From: Afipia sp.
GTDB taxonomy: Bacteria > Pseudomonadota > Alphaproteobacteria > Rhizobiales > Xanthobacteraceae
Length of the DNA stretch: 64,000 bases
Direction of reading: 5' to 3'
NCBI GenBank assembly: GCA_024707075.1
Contig: JANQAK010000001.1
Location: 496,001-560,000, forward strand
In this document: piece after piece, positions 26,794 through 34,805 of the stretch
How positions within the stretch are numbered: the stretch's first letter is position 1
How the letters are laid out: every line of letters begins with the position of its first letter
The notes under the pieces: model-generated
Told to the model about the DNA's origin: nothing
Databases searched by the model: none
Seen by the model: the letters and a program-made list of their open reading frames with translations, nothing else
Position numbers and translations under genes: made by a program

Positions 26794-27440
26794 TGGGCGC
26801 ACCCGCAAAATTCCTGTTCGATCTGGACTTCGCGACACCCGACGCCGCCAAGGAGCGCGCCGCGTCCGCTGTCGAGATCGCCCAGCGGATCGCGGAAGCC
26901 GAAGCGCGCGCCTATCGCGCCGGCTACGATGCCGCACGGCACGAGGCCCAGGCCGAGAGCGACCGCCGCGTGGCGCTGGCAATGGAGGAAATCGGCATTT
27001 CGATCAAGACCATCGCCGGTCGCTTCTCGACCATCGAGGAGCGGATGGAGACCGAGGCGGTAGATGTCGCGCTCGCGGTGGCCCGCAAGCTCTGCACCGA
27101 ACTGATCGCGGCCGAGCCGCTCACCGAAGTGATGGCGCTGGTCAGCGACTGCTTCCGGCACCTGACGTCGACCCCGCACATGGTGGTGCGGATCAACGAC
27201 GCGCTCTACGAGGCCGCACGCGAAAAGATCGAACAGATCGCCAAGCGCAACGGCTTCGAGGGACGGCTCGTCATTCTGGCCGAGCCGGACATCGTCTCCG
27301 GCGACTGCAAGATCGAATGGGCCGACGGCGGCGTGACGCTCGACCGCTCCACCATCGAAGCCAAAATCAACGAACTCGTCGGGCGCTATCTGGCGTCCCG
27401 CAATCAGGCCGGCATTCCCGGCCATGAGGACCGACCATGA
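26793..27440 (+). CDS. fliH: Flagellar assembly protein FliH
   Basis: 215 residues; FliH regulates the export ATPase FliI. The N-half is charged and helical with AEARAYRAGYDAARHEAQAE (about 35-55), and the C-half has the FliH/V-ATPase E-subunit-like domain (ALAVARKLCTELIAAEPL, VRINDALYEAAREKIEQ, GDCKIEWADGGVTLDR). Alphaproteobacterial FliH is poorly conserved, so the call leans on position between fliG and fliN as well as these segments. It overlaps both neighbours by a few bases, showing tight coupling. Confidence 0.88.
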   Translation: MGAPAKFLFDLDFATPDAAKERAASAVEIAQRIAEAEARAYRAGYDAARHEAQAESDRRVALAMEEIGISIKTIAGRFSTIEERMETEAVDVALAVARKLCTELIAAEPLTEVMALVSDCFRHLTSTPHMVVRINDALYEAAREKIEQIAKRNGFEGRLVILAEPDIVSGDCKIEWADGGVTLDRSTIEAKINELVGRYLASRNQAGIPGHEDRP

Positions 27441-27790
27441 GCGACACAGACAACAACGTCCCACTTCCCGACCTCAACGCCACTGATGCGCCGGTCGCCG
27501 ACGATCAGGCTTTTTACGATGATGACGATCACGTCGGACGAATCGCCGCCGATCTCGAAGCGGTGTTCGACGTTCCGGTTCAGGTGTCGGCGGTGCTCGG
27601 CCGCTCGAAGATGGATGTCGCCAACCTCCTCAAGCTCGGGCCCGGCACCGTGCTCGAACTGGACCGCCGCGTCGGCGAGGCGATCGACATCTACGTCAAC
27701 AACCGGCTGGTCGCGCGCGGCGAAGTCGTCCTCGTCGAGGACAAGCTCGGCGTCACCATGACTGAAATCATCAAGGCGGAACGCGCCTGA
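27437..27790 (+). CDS. fliN: Flagellar motor switch protein FliN
   Basis: 117 residues. After an acidic N-terminus, the SpoA/FliN domain covers about 35-115 (AVFDVPVQVSAVLGRSKMDVANLLKLGPG in pieces, then DIYVNNRLVARGEVVLVEDKLGV). It forms the bottom of the C-ring and is the switch to which CheY-P signals pass. The start overlaps the fliH stop (ATGA). Confidence 0.95.
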   Translation: MSDTDNNVPLPDLNATDAPVADDQAFYDDDDHVGRIAADLEAVFDVPVQVSAVLGRSKMDVANLLKLGPGTVLELDRRVGEAIDIYVNNRLVARGEVVLVEDKLGVTMTEIIKAERA

Positions 27791-27862
27791 TCCGAACCAA
27801 GAGACAACCGACGCCGAGAATGGCCGGATAGAACTGACAAGACAGGATAACAGGAGAATACC

Positions 27863-29239
27863 ATGCGGCTTCTCATCGTTGGCACCCTCAAGGGCCAGCT
27901 CACCACCGCCACCAAGATCGCCATGGACAATGGCGCGACGGTGACTCACGCTGAAGACAGCGAGCAGGCGATGCGCGTGGTGCGCGGCGGCAAGGGCGCC
28001 GACCTGCTGCTGGTCGATGTCGCCCTCGACATCCGCGACCTTGTGATCCGGCTGGAAGCCGAACACATCCACGTTCCCATCGTCGCCTGCGGCATCACCA
28101 GCGATGCGCGGGCCGCGGTCGCCGCCATTCACGCCGGCGCGAAGGAATACATCCCGCTGCCGCCCGATCCGGAACTGATTGCCGCGGTGCTCGCCGCCGT
28201 CGCCAACGACTCGCGCGACCTGATCTACCGCGACGACGCGATGGCCAAGGTGGTCAAGCTGGCGCAGCAGATCGCCGGCTCCGACGCCTCGGTGATGATT
28301 ACCGGCGAATCCGGCACCGGCAAGGAGGTGCTGGCGCGCTACGTCCACACCCGTTCAAATCGCGCCAAAAAGCCGTTCATCTCGATTAACTGCGCCGCGA
28401 TCCCCGAGCATCTCCTGGAGTCCGAACTGTTCGGCCACGAGAAGGGTTCGTTCACCGGCGCGATCGCGCGGCGCATCGGCAAGTTCGAGGAAGCCACCGG
28501 CGGCACGCTGCTGCTGGACGAAGTCTCCGAGATGGACGTGCGGCTGCAATCGAAGCTGTTGCGCGCGATTCAGGAGCGCGTGATCGACCGCGTCGGCGGC
28601 ACTCGCCCGGTGCCGGTAGATATCCGCATCATCGCGACCTCGAACCGCAACCTCGCCGATGCGGTGCGCGAAGGCACATTCCGCGAAGACCTGCTGTTCC
28701 GGCTCAACGTCGTCAACCTGAAGATTCCGGCGCTGCGCGACCGCCCCGCCGACATTCTCGAACTGGCGCAGCATTTCGCCAGGAAATATGCCGACGCCAA
28801 CGGCGTGCCGCTGCGGCCGATCTCGGCGGACGCGCGGCGCGTGCTCACCACCAACCGCTGGCAGGGCAACGTCCGCGAGTTGGAAAACACCATGCACCGC
28901 GCGGTGCTGATGGCGAGCGGCGACGAGATCGGCCCCGACGCCATTCTCTCGCCCGACGGCGACCGGCTCGATCTGACCAAGACGCCGCCCGCCGTGGCGC
29001 ATGCCACCTTCGCCGCTGAACAGGTGACACGGGCGCTGGTGGGCCGCACCGTCGCCGATGTCGAGCGCGACCTGATCCTCGAGACGCTGAAGCATTGCCT
29101 CGGCAACCGGACGCACGCCGCGAACATCCTCGGCATCTCGATCCGCACCCTTCGCAACAAGCTCAACGAATACGCCGACGACGGTCAGCCGATCCCGCCG
29201 CCGGGCTCCGGCGAGATGCGGGGAGTTGCTGCGGCATAG
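27863..29239 (+). CDS. flbD: Sigma-54-dependent flagellar regulator FlbD
   Basis: 458 residues. Residues 1-115 form a degenerate receiver: Asp52 (LLLVDVALD) and Lys94 (AGAKEYIPLPPDP) are present but the acidic pair after the first strand is lost (LLIVGTLK), as in FlbD, whose activity is set by FliX rather than ordinary phosphorelay. The AAA+ domain has Walker A GESGTGKE (148-155), a GSFTGA loop (195-200) where GAFTGA is usual, and LLLDEVSEM. A Fis-type HTH ends the protein (HAANILGISIRTLRNKLNEY). Start ATG at 27863 has AGGAG. It should drive the sigma-54 promoter before fliK. Confidence 0.94.
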   Translation: MRLLIVGTLKGQLTTATKIAMDNGATVTHAEDSEQAMRVVRGGKGADLLLVDVALDIRDLVIRLEAEHIHVPIVACGITSDARAAVAAIHAGAKEYIPLPPDPELIAAVLAAVANDSRDLIYRDDAMAKVVKLAQQIAGSDASVMITGESGTGKEVLARYVHTRSNRAKKPFISINCAAIPEHLLESELFGHEKGSFTGAIARRIGKFEEATGGTLLLDEVSEMDVRLQSKLLRAIQERVIDRVGGTRPVPVDIRIIATSNRNLADAVREGTFREDLLFRLNVVNLKIPALRDRPADILELAQHFARKYADANGVPLRPISADARRVLTTNRWQGNVRELENTMHRAVLMASGDEIGPDAILSPDGDRLDLTKTPPAVAHATFAAEQVTRALVGRTVADVERDLILETLKHCLGNRTHAANILGISIRTLRNKLNEYADDGQPIPPPGSGEMRGVAAA

Positions 29240-29292
29240 TGTCCGCCGCGCCGCGACGCTGGCGCCGATCAAGGCGATCCGAACGCTTCACG

Positions 29293-29318
29293 CATGGCCG
29301 GGCTCTGTCCCGGCCATT
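29293..29318. repeat. CCGGG-type palindromic repeat after flbD
   Basis: CATGGCCGGGCTCTGTCCCGGCCAT just beyond the flbD stop. Same family as the copies at 12.9 and 31.2 kb. As RNA it makes a strong hairpin and may end the flagellar transcript. Confidence 0.75.
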
Positions 29319-29436
29319 TGCGTTTTGCCCTTCATTTCAAAGGGCGGGCACGCGATCAACGCCATTCCGGAAGGCGAACGGCAAGTTCCGAAAGTTGTAT
29401 TCTCTATATTTCACAACTAGTTAGGGTTAATTAAAT

Positions 29437-29448
29437 ATTGTATACAAT
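29437..29448. promoter_or_regulatory. Perfect palindrome ATTGTATACAAT before the chemoreceptor gene
   Basis: A 12-bp perfect palindrome within an AT-rich patch 87 bp before the chemoreceptor start. Its core TTGTATACAA resembles operators of FCD-type GntR regulators. TTAG-N6-TTAA lies just upstream (29421-29434), similar to the motif before fliF. Regulator unknown. Confidence 0.4.
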
Positions 29449-29534
29449 GCAACATCCTCTCGTGACGAGGCGACCTGCGCCCCGGTGACGGTTTTATTGC
29501 CTCGCTATTTTCCTTTTTTGAACGAGAGGTTGGG

Positions 29535-31220
29535 ATGTTTCAATTTCGCAAGAATGCAATCGATGAAAGTTCCCTCGCCGCCGCTATCGGCAAATCTCAA
29601 GCCGTCATCGAATTCGAGATGGACGGCACCGTCATCACCGCCAACGAGAATTTTCTGAAAACCTTGGGCTACGCGCTGGAGGAAATCCAGAGCAAGCACC
29701 ACAGCATGTTTGTCGATCCGGCCCTGCGCGACGCCCCCGCCTATCGCGAATTCTGGGCAAGCCTCAATCGCGGCGAGTATCAGGCGGCCGAGTACAAGCG
29801 GATCGGCAAGGGCGGCAAGGAAGTTTGGATTCAGGCCTCCTACAATCCGATCCTCGACAGGAGCGGCAAGCCGTTCAAGGTTGTGAAGTTCGCGACCGAC
29901 ATCACCGATCGCAAAACCAAGAGCATGGAAGACGCCGGACAGATCGCCGCGATCAGCCGCGCGCAGGCCGTCATCTCGTTCAATCTCGACGGCACCGTCA
30001 TCACCGCCAACGAGAACTTTCTCAAGGTGATGGGTTACGCGCTCGGGGAAATCCAGGGCAAGCACCACAGCATGTTTGTCGAGCCGTCGCTGCGCGACAG
30101 CACCACATACCGGGAATTCTGGGCAAACCTCAATCGCGGCGAGTACCAGGCGGCCGAATACAAGCGGATCGGCAAGGGCGGCAAGGAAGTCTGGATTCTG
30201 GCGTCCTACAATCCGATCCTCGACGAGAACGGCAGACCCTTCCGGGTGGTGAAATTCGCAACCGACGTGACCGAGCAGAAACTGAAAACCGCGGATCTGG
30301 CAGGCCAGATCGCGGCGATCGGAAAATCGCAGGCGGTGATCGAATTCAACATGGATGGCACCGTCATCGGCGCGAACGAGAACTTCCTGAAGGCGCTCGG
30401 CTACTCGCTCGGCGAAATCGTGGGCAAGCATCACTGCATGTTCGTGGACCCCGCCGAACGCGAGGGCGCGGCCTATCGCGATTTCTGGGCGAGCCTCAAT
30501 CGCGGCGAGTATCAGGCCGCCGAATACAAGCGGATCGGCAAGGGCGGCAGGGAAATCTGGATTCAGGCCTCCTACAATCCGATACTCGATCTCAACGGCA
30601 AGCCGTTCAAGGTCGTGAAATACGCCACCGACACCACGGCGCAGGTGCTGGTCCGGATCGGCAACGAGCGGGTCCGCGGCATGATGGAGTCGGTTGCATC
30701 GGGCGCCGAGGAACTGAATTCGTCGGTCCGTGAGATTTCCGCGGCGATGACGAAGTCGCGGGAGACCGCGACCATGGCGGTGGACCGGGTCGAAGCCGCA
30801 GACACCCAGGCCCAGCGCCTGAACGATGCAGCCCAGTCGATGAGCGGCATCGTCGAACTGATCGGCAACATCACCGGGCAGATCAATCTCTTGGCGCTCA
30901 ATGCAACCATCGAGTCCGCACGCGCCGGCGAGGCGGGCCGCGGATTCGCGGTGGTCGCGTCCGAAGTCAAGAACCTCGCCAGTCAGGCCAAGCAGGCCAC
31001 CGACAAGATCGGCCAGGAGATCGACAGCCTCAACAACATTTCCGGCGATGTCGTTGGCGCGCTGGAGAGCATCAAGCAGGCGATCCAGAGCGTCAGCGAA
31101 TACGTGACGTCGACAGCGGCGGCGGTCGAGGAGCAAAGCGTGGTGACCAACGAAATGTCATCGAGCATGCAGCGCGCCGCGGCGGAAGCCGCCGCCATTT
31201 CGCAACGGCAAGCGGCGTAG
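29535..31220 (+). CDS. Soluble methyl-accepting chemotaxis protein with three tandem PAS domains
   Basis: 561 residues without a signal peptide or membrane segment, so a cytoplasmic receptor. Residues 15-380 are three PAS/PAC units of exactly 122 residues, nearly identical to each other (e.g. [18 protein letters not shown] and SYNPILD in all three). Residues about 385-560 are the MCP signalling helix bundle with the hairpin tip [20 protein letters not shown] and [21 protein letters not shown] domains of this Aer/BdlA-like type often bind haem or flavin and sense oxygen or redox. Start has GAGAGG. It follows the flagellar operon but is a separate unit. Confidence 0.93.
   Translation: MFQFRKNAIDESSLAAAIGKSQAVIEFEMDGTVITANENFLKTLGYALEEIQSKHHSMFVDPALRDAPAYREFWASLNRGEYQAAEYKRIGKGGKEVWIQASYNPILDRSGKPFKVVKFATDITDRKTKSMEDAGQIAAISRAQAVISFNLDGTVITANENFLKVMGYALGEIQGKHHSMFVEPSLRDSTTYREFWANLNRGEYQAAEYKRIGKGGKEVWILASYNPILDENGRPFRVVKFATDVTEQKLKTADLAGQIAAIGKSQAVIEFNMDGTVIGANENFLKALGYSLGEIVGKHHCMFVDPAEREGAAYRDFWASLNRGEYQAAEYKRIGKGGREIWIQASYNPILDLNGKPFKVVKYATDTTAQVLVRIGNERVRGMMESVASGAEELNSSVREISAAMTKSRETATMAVDRVEAADTQAQRLNDAAQSMSGIVELIGNITGQINLLALNATIESARAGEAGRGFAVVASEVKNLASQAKQATDKIGQEIDSLNNISGDVVGALESIKQAIQSVSEYVTSTAAAVEEQSVVTNEMSSSMQRAAAEAAAISQRQAA
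29577..30674 (+). repeat. Three in-frame 366-bp repeats encoding PAS domains
   Basis: Units start at 29577, 29943 and 30309, exactly 366 bp apart, each ending near the next. Amino-acid identity is very high over the PAS core, while scattered base differences show they are true copies and not a read-assembly artefact. The last unit differs most at its C-terminal end, where it joins the signalling domain. Confidence 0.9.
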
Positions 31221-31240
31221 TTCAGACTAAAATATCTGCG

Positions 31241-31266
31241 TCATGGCCGGGCTTGTCCCGGCCATT
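31241..31266. repeat. CCGGG-type palindromic repeat between convergent genes
   Basis: TCATGGCCGGGCTTGTCCCGGCCA followed by T-rich sequence (TTTGTATTTT), in the 62-bp gap between the convergent chemoreceptor and aminotransferase genes. It is well placed to act as a two-way terminator. Confidence 0.75.
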
Positions 31267-31282
31267 TGTATTTTACCCGCAA

Positions 31283-32524
31283 CTACGCTCCCGCCGCCCG
31301 CTCCACATTGGCGCTGCGGCTCGGCACGCCGAACTCGCGGCGGCACACCTCCGCCAGCGCCGCGACGCCGTCACGAATCTCCTGCACGGACGGACTGGCG
31401 AAACACAGCCGCAACCGGCTCCCGCTGTGCGCGGCATTGACCGACCATTCGGTGCCGGGATTGATGGCGATGCCGGACGCAAGCGCCGCCTGATAGAGCT
31501 TCAGCGTATCGACCGTATCCGGCAGCTTGACCCACAGGAAGATGCCGCCGCGCGGATCGTCAAACTCCGCCGCCGTGCCAAACTGCTCGGCCAGCGCCTC
31601 CATCATCGCCTCCAGCTTGACACGCAGGCCGCGCCTCAGCTTCGGCACATGGTCGCTGAAATGCGCCTGGCAATATTCCGCCAGCACCATCTGCTCCAGC
31701 GCGCCCGATCCCGCATCGGTCTTGGTGCTGAGAATGCGCGACAGCACGTTCCACGGCGCCACGATGTAGCCGACGCGCAGTGCCGGTGCGACCGACTTCG
31801 AGAACGAGCCGATATGAATGATGTTGTTGGTCTTGCTCATGGCGTAGAGTGCGGGCGGGCGCTGGCCGTTCCAGATCAGGTCGGCATAGCAATCGTCCTC
31901 GAAGATCGGCACGCCATAGTCCTCCGCGAGCTTCAGCAATTCGGCGCGGCGCTGCTTGCTCATGATGGTGCCGGTGGGATTCTGCACCGTCGGAATGGTG
32001 TAGATGTATTTCGGGCGGATTCCCTTGGCCTTGAGGTCGGCCAGTGCGGCCGCGACCGCGTCGGTCCGCATGCCGTCATGATCGAGAGGAATGCCGACGA
32101 TCTTGACCCCGCGCCGGGTCAGCCGCGTGATCGATCCCTGATAGCACTCCTGTTCGATCAGCACGGTGTCGCCCGGCGACAGCAAAATGCCGTTGACAAG
32201 ATCAAGCCCTTGCAACGAACCCGATGTGATGAGGATTTCATCTGCGGTGCAGGTGATGCCGGCGTCGCGCTTGAGTTTGCCGACAAGAAACTCACGCAAC
32301 GGTCGATAGCCGAGCGGGCCGCTGTTGAGGCCATAGGTCGCGAGCATCGCGCCCTCGCGGGTCAGCACGGCGATGGACGCTTCCAGCAGCTTTGCGACCG
32401 GCACCTGATCGGCGTCGTTGTTGCCGCCGACAAAATTATACTTCGGAAAGCCGTTCCATTTCGCCGCGGCCGGTGGCAGCCCCTCGGCCAGCAGCGGCGT
32501 ATAGTCGAACGATGTCGCGGTCAT
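31283..32524 (-). CDS. PLP-dependent aminotransferase (2-aminoadipate/valine-pyruvate type, class I/II)
   Basis: 413 residues, fold-type I. Seen: NYxP-type substrate region YGLNSGPLGYRPLRE, the PLP-ring segment SGSLQGLDLVNGILL, the Asn/Asp pair TIPTVQNPTGTIMS and EDDCYADLIWNG, the Schiff-base lysine in HIGSFSKSVAPALRVGY, and the carboxylate-binding Arg near LRLCFA. It resembles the LysN/MocR C-domain group that transaminates 2-aminoadipate, kynurenine or aromatic amino acids. No GntR DNA-binding domain is fused, so it is an enzyme and not a MocR regulator. Substrate not assigned. Single gene. Confidence 0.85.
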   Translation of the reverse strand: MTATSFDYTPLLAEGLPPAAAKWNGFPKYNFVGGNNDADQVPVAKLLEASIAVLTREGAMLATYGLNSGPLGYRPLREFLVGKLKRDAGITCTADEILITSGSLQGLDLVNGILLSPGDTVLIEQECYQGSITRLTRRGVKIVGIPLDHDGMRTDAVAAALADLKAKGIRPKYIYTIPTVQNPTGTIMSKQRRAELLKLAEDYGVPIFEDDCYADLIWNGQRPPALYAMSKTNNIIHIGSFSKSVAPALRVGYIVAPWNVLSRILSTKTDAGSGALEQMVLAEYCQAHFSDHVPKLRRGLRVKLEAMMEALAEQFGTAAEFDDPRGGIFLWVKLPDTVDTLKLYQAALASGIAINPGTEWSVNAAHSGSRLRLCFASPSVQEIRDGVAALAEVCRREFGVPSRSANVERAAGA

Positions 32525-32645
32525 TAAGGCGTCTCCCGGTTTTTATTGTTGTCATGAGGGACACCCTCACCTTTTCGGGCCGTTGTCCGGCTGTCTCGAT
32601 GGCAGTCTACAGAGACGCAACGCGCCCGCGCAACCGCTCCGCATC

Positions 32646-32810
32646 TCAGGCGCGGGACGGCCGGTCGGAGCGCTCATAGATCACCGGCGGCTTTGCGCCG
32701 GGATCGTCGCCGGATGTGGACTGGCGATAGAAATTGAGCGCGAACAGGCCGAACACGGCGACGACGAAGACAATCACAAGGGCGATGGCAACGCGCTTGA
32801 GAACGGTCAT
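32646..32810 (-). CDS. Small single-pass membrane protein (54 aa)
   Basis: A short gene easily missed: 54 residues, MTVLKRVAIALVIVFVVAVF, then GLFALNFYRQSTSGDDPG and a charged C-tail ending RPSRA. Residues 7-26 form one membrane helix with a basic N-terminal flank, so the tail probably lies outside. The ATG at 32810 has AGAGGA nine bases upstream; a second in-frame ATG at 32819 sits too close to that site. It follows the DUF4345 gene on the same strand but a strong hairpin lies between. Function unknown. Confidence 0.65.
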   Translation of the reverse strand: MTVLKRVAIALVIVFVVAVFGLFALNFYRQSTSGDDPGAKPPVIYERSDRPSRA

Positions 32811-32826
32811 CGTGCGCATTCCTCTT

Positions 32827-32856
32827 CACCTCTCCCCGTTCTTACGGGGAGAGGTG
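32827..32856. terminator. 13-bp perfect hairpin after the DUF4345 gene
   Basis: CACCTCTCCCCGT-TCTT-ACGGGGAGAGGTG. It lies 52 bp beyond the DUF4345 stop and just before the small membrane gene. The CCTCTCCCCG core recurs at 40.46 and 52.4 kb, so it is also a member of a dispersed repeat family. There is no T-run on the minus strand; termination is inferred from stem strength. Confidence 0.55.
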
Positions 32857-32907
32857 GAGAAGCGCGCTCCGCCCGATGCGTTGACATTTGCATCAATGAC
32901 ACTTGCA

Positions 32908-33300
32908 TCAATGCGGATGCAGCGCGGCGCGGCGGGCGACATGGCGTTGCAGCAGCCACAATAGCGGCGCATAGACCAGCTCCATGAACAGTCCGAACAG
33001 CGTGCCGATGCTCGGAATGCCGTGGAGCGACACCGAATAGAGATGAGCCAGACCGCCCAGCACGATCATGAAGGTCAAAATCCCGAACCGTTCGCGATAG
33101 CGCTCGACATGGGGGATCGAGATCAGGAACACGATGCCCATCCCGACCAGGATGCCGGACAGAAGCCGGAAGTAATTATCGACCGTGATCGTGCCGACGC
33201 CGTGCATGAACTGAACACCGAGTATCACGCCGGCAATGCCAAGCCCGAGCAGCGCCAGCGCGCTGAACGCCGTGGCGATCTGGAGAAAGAAACGTTCCAT
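32908..33300 (-). CDS. DUF4345 membrane protein
   Basis: 130 residues with four predicted membrane helices: residues about 8-28, 44-64, 73-93 and 100-120. The pattern GVGTITVDNYFRLLSGILVGMGI in the second helix region is typical of the DUF4345 family. Cytoplasmic-membrane protein of unknown role. Transcribed away from the helicase gene, with a 184-bp divergent gap and no obvious motif. Confidence 0.78.
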   Translation of the reverse strand: MERFFLQIATAFSALALLGLGIAGVILGVQFMHGVGTITVDNYFRLLSGILVGMGIVFLISIPHVERYRERFGILTFMIVLGGLAHLYSVSLHGIPSIGTLFGLFMELVYAPLLWLLQRHVARRAALHPH

Positions 33301-33484
33301 GGACGCGCCTTGATCATTCCGACCGGGTCATTTGGACCTTGCAGCCCAGACCATATATGACAAGCGGCGGGGATTGCGACGAATGTTTCGTCACAATCGG
33401 CCGCATTATTTGTCATCGTGACGGCTGCGAGTCAGCTATGCACGTCTGCCCTGCTTATCCCCGATAGATTGCCCGCACATACCG

Positions 33485-34597
33485 ATGACCACATTCACGC
33501 CGCATCAGGATCAGGCGCTCCGCGCCGTCGCCGACTGGCTCAAGGCCAAACCCGGCAAAGGCGGCACGCCGCCGGTGTTCCGGCTGTTCGGCTATGCCGG
33601 CACCGGCAAGACCACGCTGGCGCGGCACATCGCCGACGGCGTCAACGGCAACGTGAAGTTCGCGGCGTTCACCGGCAAGGCGGCGCTGGTGATGCGCAAC
33701 AAGGGCTGCGACAACGCCTCGACCATCCATTCGCTGATCTACCGCACCCGCGAGTCCGGCGAGGAGCAGCCAAGCTTTGAGCTATGGGACGACGCCCCAG
33801 CCTCCAAGGCCAAGCTGATCGTGATCGACGAATGCTCGATGGTGGACGCCGAACTCGGGCGCGACCTGATGTCGTTCGATTGTCCGCTGCTGGTGCTGGG
33901 CGATCCGGCGCAGTTGCCGCCGATCCAGGGCGGCGGCTTCTTCACCGATGCCGAGCCGGACGCGATGCTGACCGAGGTCCATCGCCAGGCGCAGGACGAT
34001 CCGATCGTGCGGATGTCGATGGCGGTGCGCGAAGGCCGCACGCTCGATCTCGGCACCTTCGGCGAAAGCGAAGTGGTGCGGCGCGACGCGCTCGATCCGG
34101 ATCGGGTGATGGCCGCCGACCAGATTCTGGTCGGCCGCAACAACACGCGGCGCGCCTACAACATGCGCGTGCGGCAGAAGCAGGGAATCGAAGACCCGTT
34201 GCCGGTGGCCGGCGACAAGCTGGTCTGCCTGCGCAACAACCGCAAGAAAGCGCTGTTCAACGGCGGGTTGTGGCGGGTGAAGTCGCGGGCGCAGTCGAAA
34301 TCCAGCATCATCACCATGCGGCTGTCGCCCGACGAGGACGTCAGCACCGCCAAGGTGACCAAAGTCTCGGTGCGTGGGGACTGTTTCGGCGGCGGCATCG
34401 AGGACATTCCATGGGAGCAGCGCCGCCCCTATGACGAATTCGACTACGGCTACGTGCTGACGGTGCACAAGTCGCAGGGGTCGCAGTGGAACGACGTCGT
34501 GCTGTTCGACGAGAGCTTCGCCTTCCAGGACAGCCGGGCGCGATGGCTCTACACCGGCATTACCCGGGCCGCGAAGCGGTTAACGATTGTTGTCTAA
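33485..34597 (+). CDS. RecD-like ATP-dependent DNA helicase (SF1)
   Basis: 370 residues, a compact superfamily 1 helicase related to RecD/Dda. Motif I is FGYAGTGKTTLARHI (36-44), motif II LIVIDECSMVDA (about 109), motif III LLVLGDPAQLPPIQGGGFF, and motifs V/VI YVLTVHKSQGSQWNDVV and RWLYTGITRAAKRL. No nuclease domain and no RecB or RecC genes are present, so it acts alone or with other partners, perhaps in replication-fork repair. No strong ribosome site precedes the ATG. Confidence 0.88.
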   Translation: MTTFTPHQDQALRAVADWLKAKPGKGGTPPVFRLFGYAGTGKTTLARHIADGVNGNVKFAAFTGKAALVMRNKGCDNASTIHSLIYRTRESGEEQPSFELWDDAPASKAKLIVIDECSMVDAELGRDLMSFDCPLLVLGDPAQLPPIQGGGFFTDAEPDAMLTEVHRQAQDDPIVRMSMAVREGRTLDLGTFGESEVVRRDALDPDRVMAADQILVGRNNTRRAYNMRVRQKQGIEDPLPVAGDKLVCLRNNRKKALFNGGLWRVKSRAQSKSSIITMRLSPDEDVSTAKVTKVSVRGDCFGGGIEDIPWEQRRPYDEFDYGYVLTVHKSQGSQWNDVVLFDESFAFQDSRARWLYTGITRAAKRLTIVV

Positions 34598-34680
34598 TAC
34601 TTTTTGCGAATGCCGCCTTTCGCAGCGCAAGATGCAATTTCCTTGAGCAAGTGCCTTTCCCGCACCTATGGTTGTTCCCG

Positions 34681-34700
34681 AGCCGGCCAAAGGGCCGGCT
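34681..34700. terminator. Hairpin after the helicase gene
   Basis: AGCCGGCC-AAAG-GGCCGGCT: a perfect 8-bp stem 84 bp after the helicase stop. There is no T-run, so the terminator call is tentative. Nothing else is apparent in the 208-bp gap. Confidence 0.45.
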
Positions 34701-34805
34701 TCGCCGTGGGGCATGGCGTAAAAGCTGAGGAACGCCGGGAATGACCGATTCCGTAAGCGGGGGCTGGACGTTTCCGGCCGCGATTTCGCTGGCGCCGGCG
34801 AACGC

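Noticed and set aside
29577-30674. PAS triplication as an assembly artefact
   Set aside because: The three units differ at many bases and residues, and each joins correctly to the next in frame.
29505-31136. Open frame antisense to the PAS chemoreceptor, with apparent internal repeats
   Set aside because: Its repeats are the mirror of the real PAS repeats; no ribosome site or known domain.
31283-32524. MocR-type transcription factor
   Set aside because: The aminotransferase domain begins at the N-terminus; there is no GntR DNA-binding domain.
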